From an uncultured Eggerthellaceae bacterium (lineage in GTDB: Bacteria; Actinomycetota; Coriobacteriia; Coriobacteriales; Eggerthellaceae), in the NCBI GenBank assembly GCA_934668515.1, contig CAKUNS010000002.1:1-64000 (forward strand): a stretch of DNA of 64,000 nucleotides, read 5' to 3'. Position numbers and translations under genes: made by a program. Of this stretch, positions 1 to 7,885 are shown one piece after another (the first letter of the stretch is position 1; every line of letters begins with the position of its first letter). The notes under the pieces are model-generated. The model had not been told where the DNA came from and ran no database searches. It worked only from the letters and a program-made list of their open reading frames with translations.

Positions 1-1
1 G

Positions 2-1204
2 GGTCCTTCCATCGCCGGCCTGGACATGGACAACATCATCACTTACGTCAAGCCCAACACCGAGCAGAAGAGCGACTGGGAAAGCGTCCCCGAGAACATC
101 AAGGACACGTTCGAGCGCCTGGGCATTCCCCAGGCAGAGCGCTCTTACCTGGCTGGCGTTGGCGCCCAGTACGACTCCGAGCTGGTTTACCACTCCATGC
201 AGGATTCCGCTGCCAAGCTCGGCATTGTGTATTCCGGCATCGAAGAGGCCCTTCACGGCGAATACGCCGAGCTCATCCATGAGAAGTTCATGACGCTCAT
301 CACGCCCGAGGACCACAAATTCGCGGCTCTGCATGGCGCCGTGTGGTCGGGCGGCTCGTTCGTTTACGTTCCCAAGGGCACCAAGCTTGACTACCCGCTG
401 CAGAGCTACTTCCGCCTGAACGCGAAGGGCGCCGGTCAGTTCGAGCATACGCTCATCATCGTCGAGGACGAGGCCGATTTGCACTTCATCGAGGGCTGCA
501 GCGCCCCGAAGTACAACGTGGCGAACCTCCATGCGGGCGCCGTCGAGCTGTTCGTGGGCAAGAACGCGCACCTGCGCTACTCGACCATCGAGAACTGGTC
601 GAAGAACATGTACAACCTGAACACCAAGCGCTCCATCGTGGACGAGGGCGGCGAGATCGAGTGGATCTCCGGTTCGTTTGGTAGCCATGTCGGCTACTTG
701 TACCCCATGAGCATCCTGAACGGCCGCAAGGCTAAGTCCAGCTTCACGGGCATCACGTTCGCCGGCCAGGGCCAGAACCTGGACACGGGTTGCAAGGTTG
801 TTCTGAACGCCCCCGAAACCTCGGCCTTCATCGAGACCAAGTCCATCTCGAAGAGCGGCGGCATCTCCACGTTCCGTAGCTCGGTTGTGGCAACCCCGAA
901 GGCAACGGGTTCGAAGGCAAGCGTTTCGTGCCAGTCCCTCATGCTGGACGACACCAGCCGCTCCGACACCATTCCCGCAATGGACATTCGTTGCAAGAAC
1001 GTCGATGTGGGACACGAGGCCACTATCGGTCGCATCGGCGACGACAAGGTCTTCTACCTGATGAGCCGCGGTCTTTCCGAAGAGGAGGCCCGCACCATGA
1101 TCGTCAACGGCTTCGCGGAGCCCGTTTCCAAGGAGCTGCCGCTTGAGTATGCCGTTGAGATGAACAACCTGATCAAACTCGAGATGGAGGGGGCAATCGG
1201 CTAA
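2..1204 (+). CDS. sufB: Fe-S cluster assembly scaffold SufB (5' end cut by window)
   Basis: SufB is the core scaffold of the SUF pathway. In the SufBCD complex it receives sulfur from the cysteine desulfurase and assembles clusters in the cytosol. The reading frame is already open at base 2, so the N-terminus lies outside the window; the ATG at 26 is internal, because family-typical sequence precedes it. Visible SufB landmarks include the YLAGVGAQYDSE segment, the AVWSGGSFVYVPKG segment, the QFEHTLIIVEDEA beta-helix region and the C-terminal YLMSRGLSEEEA with MIVNGF. About 400 residues are present where the family has about 465-490. Its stop codon overlaps the sufD start by one base (TAATG), so translation is probably coupled. 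The ATPase gene sufC is not seen here and is presumably upstream. Confidence 0.97.
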   Translation, partial: GPSIAGLDMDNIITYVKPNTEQKSDWESVPENIKDTFERLGIPQAERSYLAGVGAQYDSELVYHSMQDSAAKLGIVYSGIEEALHGEYAELIHEKFMTLITPEDHKFAALHGAVWSGGSFVYVPKGTKLDYPLQSYFRLNAKGAGQFEHTLIIVEDEADLHFIEGCSAPKYNVANLHAGAVELFVGKNAHLRYSTIENWSKNMYNLNTKRSIVDEGGEIEWISGSFGSHVGYLYPMSILNGRKAKSSFTGITFAGQGQNLDTGCKVVLNAPETSAFIETKSISKSGGISTFRSSVVATPKATGSKASVSCQSLMLDDTSRSDTIPAMDIRCKNVDVGHEATIGRIGDDKVFYLMSRGLSEEEARTMIVNGFAEPVSKELPLEYAVEMNNLIKLEMEGAIG

Positions 1205-2466
1205 TGGAGGCAATTGTTTTCGATAAAGCCAACGCAATGCCCGCTCCGACGTGGCATCGCATGAAAACCAGCAGCACCACGATCGAGATCCCCGCGGGTC
1301 TTGACGAGGCATATGCTGTTTCCGTTTCGGCAACCGATGGCGCGTTCGGCGAACCCGACGCGTTTGAGGCTGCCATCGCTCAGGCTCAGACTGCCTGGGA
1401 AGAAACCCATACCGAGCCGTACTTGACCACCGCACGCGTCGACGAGGCAAAAAACGATGACGACGGCCTGTACGGCGGCACCGCGCTTTCCCGTTATCAG
1501 GCGGCATCTGACGCCGTGGGCGAGTCGCGCAGCCTGGCTGTCGCGTTCGAAACCGGCATCAGCACCGAGGTGTACTCCTTCATGCGCGAGTACGCCGACG
1601 AACCTGTGGTCATCACCGCTTCGGCCGGCAAGTCGGTTCAGGCCACCCTTGACGTCACGGGCGTCGACGGGGCCATGAACTTCGCCGCGGTCGATGTTGT
1701 GGCCGGCGCAGGCTCGGACGTCACGCTCATCTTGAACGTCGATTCCCCTGACGGGGGCACCGGCGTGGTGGGCACGTCTGTTCGCGCGTTCGCCGATTCC
1801 GACGCATCCATTCGTATCGTCCGAACCCAGACGCTTGACGATGGTTGGATCGACCTTGACGACATGGGTCTTTTCACCTGGGACGACGCAAAAATCGACG
1901 TCCGTCAGACCATCTTGGGCGCAAGCAACACCTTCACGGGCATCGGCGGCGACATCCGCGGCAATCGTTCGCGCATGGGCATCGAGGCTCGCTACTTGGG
2001 TCATGGCGAACAGGTGCACGACATCAACTACACCCTGCGTCACAATGGCGTGAAGACGCAGTGCAACATCAACTCCAACGGCGTTCTTGCTGGTAAAAGC
2101 AAGAAAACCCTGCGTGGCACCATCGACTTCGTCCGTGGCTGCAAGGGCGCTGAAGGCACCGAGCACGAAACCGTTCTGCTTGTCGACGATGACGTCGAGA
2201 ACAAGTCGGTTCCCGTCATCCTGTGCAACGAAGACGACGTCGCGGGCAATCACGGTGCGGCTATCGGCCACGTTCGCCCCGAGCAGATGTTCTATCTGGC
2301 AAGCCGTGGCCTTTCGCAGGAGGCGACCGAGCAGATGTTCGTCCGCGCCATGCTCGAGCAGGCTGCAATCGACGCTCCCGACCAGGCAAGCCGCGAGGGC
2401 GTTCTTCGTCTGGCAACCACGCTGGTCGACGGCTTTGACGCCGATTTCCTTGAAGAGGAGGCCTAA
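1204..2466 (+). CDS. sufD: Fe-S cluster assembly protein SufD
   Basis: SufD is the SufB paralogue that forms the SufBC2D complex and is needed for iron acquisition during cluster assembly. The 420-residue product shares the SufB/D beta-helix core. Its C-terminal half holds the family-typical GHVRPEQMFYLASRGLS motif followed by a helical bundle that ends in an acidic tail. The N-terminal 130 residues are divergent, as is usual for SufD. The start ATG overlaps the sufB stop, and sufS follows after 3 bases, so it is inside one operon. Nothing is odd about length or frame. The SufB and SufD assignment rests on motif spacing and gene order, since the two families are homologous. Confidence 0.93.
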   Translation: MEAIVFDKANAMPAPTWHRMKTSSTTIEIPAGLDEAYAVSVSATDGAFGEPDAFEAAIAQAQTAWEETHTEPYLTTARVDEAKNDDDGLYGGTALSRYQAASDAVGESRSLAVAFETGISTEVYSFMREYADEPVVITASAGKSVQATLDVTGVDGAMNFAAVDVVAGAGSDVTLILNVDSPDGGTGVVGTSVRAFADSDASIRIVRTQTLDDGWIDLDDMGLFTWDDAKIDVRQTILGASNTFTGIGGDIRGNRSRMGIEARYLGHGEQVHDINYTLRHNGVKTQCNINSNGVLAGKSKKTLRGTIDFVRGCKGAEGTEHETVLLVDDDVENKSVPVILCNEDDVAGNHGAAIGHVRPEQMFYLASRGLSQEATEQMFVRAMLEQAAIDAPDQASREGVLRLATTLVDGFDADFLEEEA

Positions 2467-2469
2467 GCC

Positions 2470-3720
2470 ATGGCATACCTGGTAAACGGTGTGGACATCG
2501 AGGCTAACCCGTATAAGAAGGACTTCCCGCTGTTCGGCCGTCACCCCGAGGTGGCGTTCCTTGACAGCGCCGCCACGGCTCAGCGCCCGGCTGCGGTGCT
2601 TGATGCTCAGCGCGAGTTCTATGAAACCATGAACGCCAACCCGTTGCGCGGTCTGTACGAGCTTTCCTACGAGGCCACCAACGCCATCAACGACGCGCGC
2701 AAGCACATCGCGCGTTTCATTGGCGCAGGCGAGGACAACTGGCACGACATCGTTTTGTGCCGCAACACCTCCGAGGCCCTGAACCTGATCTCGTTCTCGC
2801 TTTCCGAGATGGTGCTCAAGCCCGGCGACGAGGTTTGCATCACCATCATGGAGCATCACTCCAACTGCGTGCCGTGGCAGCTTGCTTGCAAGCGCCATGG
2901 TGCCAAGCTGGTGTACATGTACCTTGACGAGGAAGGCCATCTGACCGAGCAGGAGATGCGCGCGAAGATCGGCCCGAAGACCAAGATCGTTTCCGCCATG
3001 CAGGTGTCGAACGTCTTGGGTGTCAAGAACGACGTCAAGCTGCTGGGCCAGATCGCCCACGAGTTCGGTGCGTACATGGTTGTCGACGGCGCTCAAAGCG
3101 TGCCGCACATGCCCGTGAACGTGACCGACCTCGATTGCGATTTCTTCGCCTTCAGTGGCCATAAGGTGTTCGGTCCCATGGGCATCGGCATCTTGTGGGG
3201 CAAGCACGAGCTGCTTGATGCAATGCCTCCGTTCCTGACGGGCGGCGAGATGATCGACTCCGTGTCCGAGCAGAGCGCCGTTTGGGCGCCCGTGCCCGAG
3301 AAGTTCGAGGCAGGCACGCAGGACGCTGCGGGCGCTTACGCCCTGGGCGCCGCGCTTACCTACGTCGAGCAGGTGGGTTGGGAGGCCATGCAGTCCCGCG
3401 AGGCCGCGCTGACCAAGTACTGCTTCGACGAGCTTTCGAAGCTGGACTTCATCAGCATTTACGGCCCGAAGGACCCCGCCGAGCACCATGGCGTCATCAG
3501 CTTCAACGTGAAGAACGTCCACCCGCACGACGTGTCGGGCATCCTCGACAGCGTTCACGTTGCCATTCGCGCCGGCCATCACTGCGCGCAGCCGCTTATG
3601 TCCCAGCTGGGCTGCATGTCGAACTGCCGCGCGTCCATGGCCTTCTACAATGACAAAGCCGATATCGATCAGCTGATCGACGGCCTGAAACTGGTTTGGA
3701 GTATGTTCGATGGCATCTAA
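2470..3720 (+). CDS. sufS: cysteine desulfurase SufS
   Basis: This PLP-dependent group II cysteine desulfurase converts cysteine to alanine and passes the persulfide sulfur to SufU and SufBCD. It has 416 residues, normal for the family. The His pair of the MEHHSN motif is at 129-130 and stacks on PLP. Lys232 in FSGHK is the Schiff-base lysine. Cys372 in the RAGHHCAQP motif is the catalytic persulfide cysteine on the mobile loop. It sits 3 bases after sufD and its last 11 bases overlap sufU. This is the SufS-SufU pairing typical of Gram-positive and actinobacterial SUF operons that lack SufE. Confidence 0.96.
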   Translation: MAYLVNGVDIEANPYKKDFPLFGRHPEVAFLDSAATAQRPAAVLDAQREFYETMNANPLRGLYELSYEATNAINDARKHIARFIGAGEDNWHDIVLCRNTSEALNLISFSLSEMVLKPGDEVCITIMEHHSNCVPWQLACKRHGAKLVYMYLDEEGHLTEQEMRAKIGPKTKIVSAMQVSNVLGVKNDVKLLGQIAHEFGAYMVVDGAQSVPHMPVNVTDLDCDFFAFSGHKVFGPMGIGILWGKHELLDAMPPFLTGGEMIDSVSEQSAVWAPVPEKFEAGTQDAAGAYALGAALTYVEQVGWEAMQSREAALTKYCFDELSKLDFISIYGPKDPAEHHGVISFNVKNVHPHDVSGILDSVHVAIRAGHHCAQPLMSQLGCMSNCRASMAFYNDKADIDQLIDGLKLVWSMFDGI

Positions 3721-4144
3721 CATCTACACCGCGGCTCTTATGGAGCACAACGCGCACCCCGACTACAAGTACGACATTCAGGACGCCGACTTCGAGCACG
3801 AGGGCATCAACCCCAGCTGCGGCGACGAGATGGTCCTGAAGCTGAAGGTTGCCGACGGCGTCATCACCGAGGCTGCGTTCACCGGTCACGGCTGCGCTGT
3901 CTCGCAGGCTTCCGCCGACATCATGGCCGACCTCATCACCGGCGAGACCGTCGAGGAAGCCAAGCGCCTGAGCGGCCTGTTCATCGGCATGATCCAGGGC
4001 AAGGAGCTTTCCGACGACGATCGCGAAGATCTGGACGAGGCTGCCGAGCTCGAGAGCATTTCCCGCATGCCCGCCCGCGTCAAGTGCGCCGAGCTTGCAT
4101 GGCGCACGCTCGATGGCATCATCGAAGAGAACAAGCTGCAGTAA
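3710..4144 (+). CDS. sufU: SufU zinc-dependent sulfurtransferase
   Basis: SufU accepts the sulfane sulfur from SufS by zinc-ligand swapping and delivers it to the SufBCD scaffold. The 144-residue product has the IscU-like fold signature. The three conserved cysteines are visible in NPSCGDE, GHGCAVSQAS and RVKCAELAW, and the aspartate two residues after the first cysteine completes the zinc site. The ~20-residue insertion between the second and third cysteines (GETVEEAKRLSGLF onwards) distinguishes SufU from IscU. The start overlaps sufS by 11 bases, so the two genes are translationally coupled. A strong hairpin follows 66 bases downstream and should end the operon. Confidence 0.94.
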   Translation: MASNIYTAALMEHNAHPDYKYDIQDADFEHEGINPSCGDEMVLKLKVADGVITEAAFTGHGCAVSQASADIMADLITGETVEEAKRLSGLFIGMIQGKELSDDDREDLDEAAELESISRMPARVKCAELAWRTLDGIIEENKLQ

Positions 4145-4210
4145 TTCACCTGCAGTGATTCGCAGCTCGCCGATGCGCAGCGAGTGATTCACATGCTGTC
4201 TGAATCCGAG

Positions 4211-4244
4211 CGGCCCGCTTCCCGCGATGGGGGCGGGCCGTTTT
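4211..4244 (+). terminator. terminator of the suf operon
   Basis: The arms CGGCCCGC and GCGGGCCG (8 bp) enclose a loop that itself contains a short CCC/GGG pairing, and TTTT follows at 4241. It lies 66 bases after the sufU stop and before recJ. Confidence 0.8.
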
Positions 4245-4386
4245 GCGTGCAGGTACATGGCCTTTCCATGGGCGTCCTTCATTAAACCTCGCGTAAGCTT
4301 CCGCCGATTAGCCGTGCCCTCTACGCCGTGTTGTGCGAGAATAAGCCTCGACTAATACGAGCGATTTTTTTCACGAGGTACCATTC

Positions 4387-7300
4387 ATGCCGGCGCAATT
4401 CAACATCAGCGCGGCGGATCCGCATGTCGTCTCCCAGTTGCAGGGGCATTTCGGATTGCCGCATTTCATCGCGACCACCATGGCAAGCAGGGGGATAACC
4501 ACCATCGAGAAGGCGGAGCGGTTCTTGTCGCCTTCGCTTGAGCGCGATTGGCTTGACCCGTACCTTATCCCGCAAATCGACAAAGTGGCCGATGCTCTTG
4601 AGGCCGCCGTCCGCGAGCACAAGCACATCGTGGTGTACGGCGACTTCGACGTTGACGGCATCTCGGCAACTGCCGTGCTCACGCGCGGCTTGCGTACGCT
4701 GGGCGGCCACGTCACGCCGTTCATCCCGCGTCGTTTCGACGAAGGCTACGGCCTTTCCGCTGTGGCGTTCGAGCGCGTTCGCAAGCTCGATCCCGAGGTC
4801 ATCGTCACAGTTGACTGCGGCATTTCCAGTAAGGTTGAAGTGGCCGACATCGTGGCTCAGGGCGTCGATGTGGTGATCACCGACCACCACGAGCCCGCCG
4901 ACCTGGTGCCCGAGGGCGTGCCCGTGGCCGACCCCAAGTGCGGCTCATCGTGCCCCAGCTCCATTCTTGCCGGTGTCGGCGTAGCGCTGAAGCTTGTCCA
5001 GGTGATGGGCGGCCGCTTCGGCTTCCCGCATTTGTGGCGCGACTACACCGACCTTGCCACCTTGGGTACGGTTGCCGACCTCATGCCCATGCGTGACGAA
5101 AACCGCGCGCTGGTTAGCGACGGCCTTAAACACATCAATGCGTCCCCACGTCCCTGCATTGCTGCCCTTCTGGGCCGCTCGGGTGCAGCGGGCAAGCAGG
5201 TTACCGCAACCAACCTCAGCTTCTCGCTGATCCCGCGTTTGAACGCCGCCGGCCGCATGGGCGATGCGCAGATCGCCCTTGACCTGCTGATGCCCGACGA
5301 TTTCGACGAGGCGTGCAAGCTTGCCGCCGAGCTTGAGACCGTGAACGACCGCCGCCGCGCCATCGAGGCCGAGCTTTCCGAAGTGGCTCGCGAGAAGGCC
5401 GCCGCCGTCTATCATGGCCAGCGCGTGCTGGTGGTGGCGGGCGAGGGCTGGCATGAGGGCGTGAAGGGCATCGTTGCCAGCCGTTTGGTGCACACCTACG
5501 GCGTTCCGTGCTTGCTGTTCACCATCGAGGGCGACGAGGCGCGCGGAAGCGGCCGCACGGTTGGCCAGGTGAATCTGTTCGATGCCGTCGCTTCGACTGA
5601 AGACCTGCTCACCCGCTTCGGCGGCCATGGCGCAGCTGTGGGCGTCACGCTTCCTGTTGCGAACTTGGAAGAGTTCACCAAGCGCCTGTGCGACTACATG
5701 GACCAACTTCCCGAAGACGCGTTCCACCCGCTTATCGAGATCGACTCGATGGTCTCGCTTGACGAATTGACCATCGAGAACGTTGAGCTGATGGAGAAGC
5801 TGGCCCCGTTCGGCCAGGAGAACCGCGTACCATGCCTGTTGGCGCGCGACGTGACCATGGCGAATTGCCGCGCGGTGGGCGCCGAGAAGAACCACTTCTC
5901 GTGCGCGCTTTCCGATGGCACGAACCGCGTGTCGGGCATCATGTTCCATTGCAACGACATCGATGAGCTCATGAAAACTTGCAATGTGGTGAATGCCGCG
6001 TTCGAGGTTCAGATCGACGAGTGGCGTGGTCGTCGCACGGTAAAAGCCATGTTGAAGTCGCTTTCGCCCGCCGGCATGTGCGGCGCCCTTGCGGCCACGC
6101 TCGACCCGGGCAACACGCGTTTCGTCACCAGCCTGTTCGCCGCAAGCGACGAGTCGCTGTGCGAGGACTGCACCGAAAGCTCGTCTGCCATCGAGGCGTA
6201 CGAGGCCGATCGCGCCTCGAACCGTGAGAAGTGGCAGCGCCGCGCGCAAAGCAACCCTGCCAAGCTGGAATCCGACATCATCGGCGCCCTGATCGGCGAC
6301 GGTTCGTTGCACGATTCGCAGCGCGAGGTGCTTGACTTGTTGGGCGAAGGCAAGTCGGTCATGGCCGTTATGGCCACGGGTCGCGGCAAGTCGCTTACCT
6401 TCCATGTGCATGCTGCAATGACGGCGCTGCGCGATGGCAAGGCAAGCCTGTTCGTGTACCCGCTGCGCGCCCTTATCACCGATCAGTCGTTCCATCTGAA
6501 CGATGCGCTTTCCCGCTTCGGCCTTCAGATTGACGTGCTTACCGGCGAAAGCACTCCGAAGGAGCGCGAGCGCATTTACCGCGCTATCGCCGACGGTTCA
6601 ACCGACATGGTGCTGACCACGCCCGAGTTCTTGGAATACCACGTTGACGAGCTTGCAGTGGGCGATAGGTTCGGTTTCGTCGTGGTTGACGAGGCGCATC
6701 ACATCGCACAGTACCGCAACGGCAGCCGCGAGGCTTATGGCACCATCGGCAAGTCCATCGAACGTTTGGGCAGCCCCACGGTGCTGGCTCTTACCGCAAC
6801 CGCCGACGGAAACGTGGCGCGTGACATCGCATCCATTCTGCCCATCGAAGCGTGCGTTTTCGACCGAACTGCCCGCACCAACCTGGTGGTTGACGACAGG
6901 CGCGGCATGCGCGCCCGCGAGGATTACCTGGCGAAACTGGTGGCCACCGGCGAGAAAACCGTCGTGTACGTCAGCTCGCGCGAGCGCTCGATCACCGTTG
7001 CGCGCATCCTTCGCTCGAAGGTCGGCCAGCTGGCTCCGATGATCGGTTTCTACAACGCGGGTCTCGACCGCGCCGAGCGCACGCGCATCGAGGAGATGTT
7101 CCGCTCGGGCGCGCTTTCGGTTCTGGTGTCCACGTCTGCGTTCGGTGAAGGTGTGAACATCCCCGACATCAGGCACGTCGTGCTGTTCAACATGCCGTTC
7201 AATGAGATCGAGTTCAACCAGATGAGCGGCCGCGCGGGCCGCGACGGGCGCGAGTCGTTCGTTCACCTGCTGTACAACCGCGGTGACGCCCAGCTGAACG

Positions 7301-7740
7301 AGACAGCGCTTGCCGGGGCAACGCCCGACCGCGACGTGCTGGTGCAGGTGTACCGCTATCTAACCGCACGTCAGCGCAACGCCGGCGACGTGTCGTTTTC
7401 GGCGGGCACTTCCGAGATCGCGTACGGCATCGATCCGAATAACCCGATGAGCGCCGACAGCGTCGAGTGCGCCATCGCCGTCTTCCGCGAGCTGGGGCTT
7501 ATCCAAACCCATGCCGAGTTCACCTCGGGCGAGGAGACGCGCACCGTCAGGGTGGAAAGCGGCCATCAGAAGGTCGACCTCACCGACAGCGTGCGTTACC
7601 GCGAGGGCATGGGCGAGCGCGCGATCTTCGATGAATACAAGCACCGCGCCATGGACGAGGACGCCTGCACCCTGCAGGGGCGCATCTCGGCTCCGATCGT
7701 TCCGGCCTGCGCCGAGACCGGCGACTGCCTGTGCTCGTAG
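4387..7740 (+). CDS. recJ: RecJ-RecQ fusion: ssDNA exonuclease plus SF2 helicase
   Basis: The 1117-residue protein joins two recombination enzymes. Residues about 1-580 are RecJ: the DxD motif at 86-88 (GDFDVDG), DHH at 166-168, GTVADL, a LNAAGRMGD segment, the DHHA1 motif RFGGHGAAVG and an OB-like domain. This part should degrade single-stranded DNA 5' to 3' using Mn/Mg. A cysteine-containing linker (about 580-630) follows. Residues about 630-1060 are a RecQ-like SF2 helicase: Walker A ATGRGKS with Lys668, DEAH at 768-771, LALTATA, and QMSGRAGR at 945-952. Separate RecQ and RecJ proteins act together in end resection and RecF-type repair in E. coli, so the fusion makes functional sense. The start is supported by GAGG 9 bases upstream. 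No frameshift is visible at the junction. RecJ proteins are usually 550-800 residues. Confidence 0.93.
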   Translation: MPAQFNISAADPHVVSQLQGHFGLPHFIATTMASRGITTIEKAERFLSPSLERDWLDPYLIPQIDKVADALEAAVREHKHIVVYGDFDVDGISATAVLTRGLRTLGGHVTPFIPRRFDEGYGLSAVAFERVRKLDPEVIVTVDCGISSKVEVADIVAQGVDVVITDHHEPADLVPEGVPVADPKCGSSCPSSILAGVGVALKLVQVMGGRFGFPHLWRDYTDLATLGTVADLMPMRDENRALVSDGLKHINASPRPCIAALLGRSGAAGKQVTATNLSFSLIPRLNAAGRMGDAQIALDLLMPDDFDEACKLAAELETVNDRRRAIEAELSEVAREKAAAVYHGQRVLVVAGEGWHEGVKGIVASRLVHTYGVPCLLFTIEGDEARGSGRTVGQVNLFDAVASTEDLLTRFGGHGAAVGVTLPVANLEEFTKRLCDYMDQLPEDAFHPLIEIDSMVSLDELTIENVELMEKLAPFGQENRVPCLLARDVTMANCRAVGAEKNHFSCALSDGTNRVSGIMFHCNDIDELMKTCNVVNAAFEVQIDEWRGRRTVKAMLKSLSPAGMCGALAATLDPGNTRFVTSLFAASDESLCEDCTESSSAIEAYEADRASNREKWQRRAQSNPAKLESDIIGALIGDGSLHDSQREVLDLLGEGKSVMAVMATGRGKSLTFHVHAAMTALRDGKASLFVYPLRALITDQSFHLNDALSRFGLQIDVLTGESTPKERERIYRAIADGSTDMVLTTPEFLEYHVDELAVGDRFGFVVVDEAHHIAQYRNGSREAYGTIGKSIERLGSPTVLALTATADGNVARDIASILPIEACVFDRTARTNLVVDDRRGMRAREDYLAKLVATGEKTVVYVSSRERSITVARILRSKVGQLAPMIGFYNAGLDRAERTRIEEMFRSGALSVLVSTSAFGEGVNIPDIRHVVLFNMPFNEIEFNQMSGRAGRDGRESFVHLLYNRGDAQLNETALAGATPDRDVLVQVYRYLTARQRNAGDVSFSAGTSEIAYGIDPNNPMSADSVECAIAVFRELGLIQTHAEFTSGEETRTVRVESGHQKVDLTDSVRYREGMGERAIFDEYKHRAMDEDACTLQGRISAPIVPACAETGDCLCS

Positions 7741-7805
7741 CGTGCGTTAGCTTGCTGAACGCGGCGTCGCGTGCGGGCGGCATACGTCTTGTGCGGCTGC
7801 TGCGA

Positions 7806-7811
7806 TATAAT
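7806..7811 (+). promoter_or_regulatory. -10 element (TATAAT) upstream of relA
   Basis: A perfect TATAAT lies 75 bases before the relA start codon. No convincing -35 hexamer is seen at 16-18 bp, so only the -10 is claimed. Confidence 0.5.
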
Positions 7812-7885
7812 GAACGGGTTACGTATAAACGAGGTGCGCGTTCGGTTTCTGCCGTGCGAACACGTGGGAAGGCAAGGGGATCATC

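Noticed and set aside
1201..3723. An 840-codon open frame on the minus strand opposite sufD and sufS
   Set aside because: The plus-strand genes have clear catalytic motifs. The antisense frame is His/Val/Ala/Leu-rich with no recognisable domain, a common by-product of GC-rich codon use.
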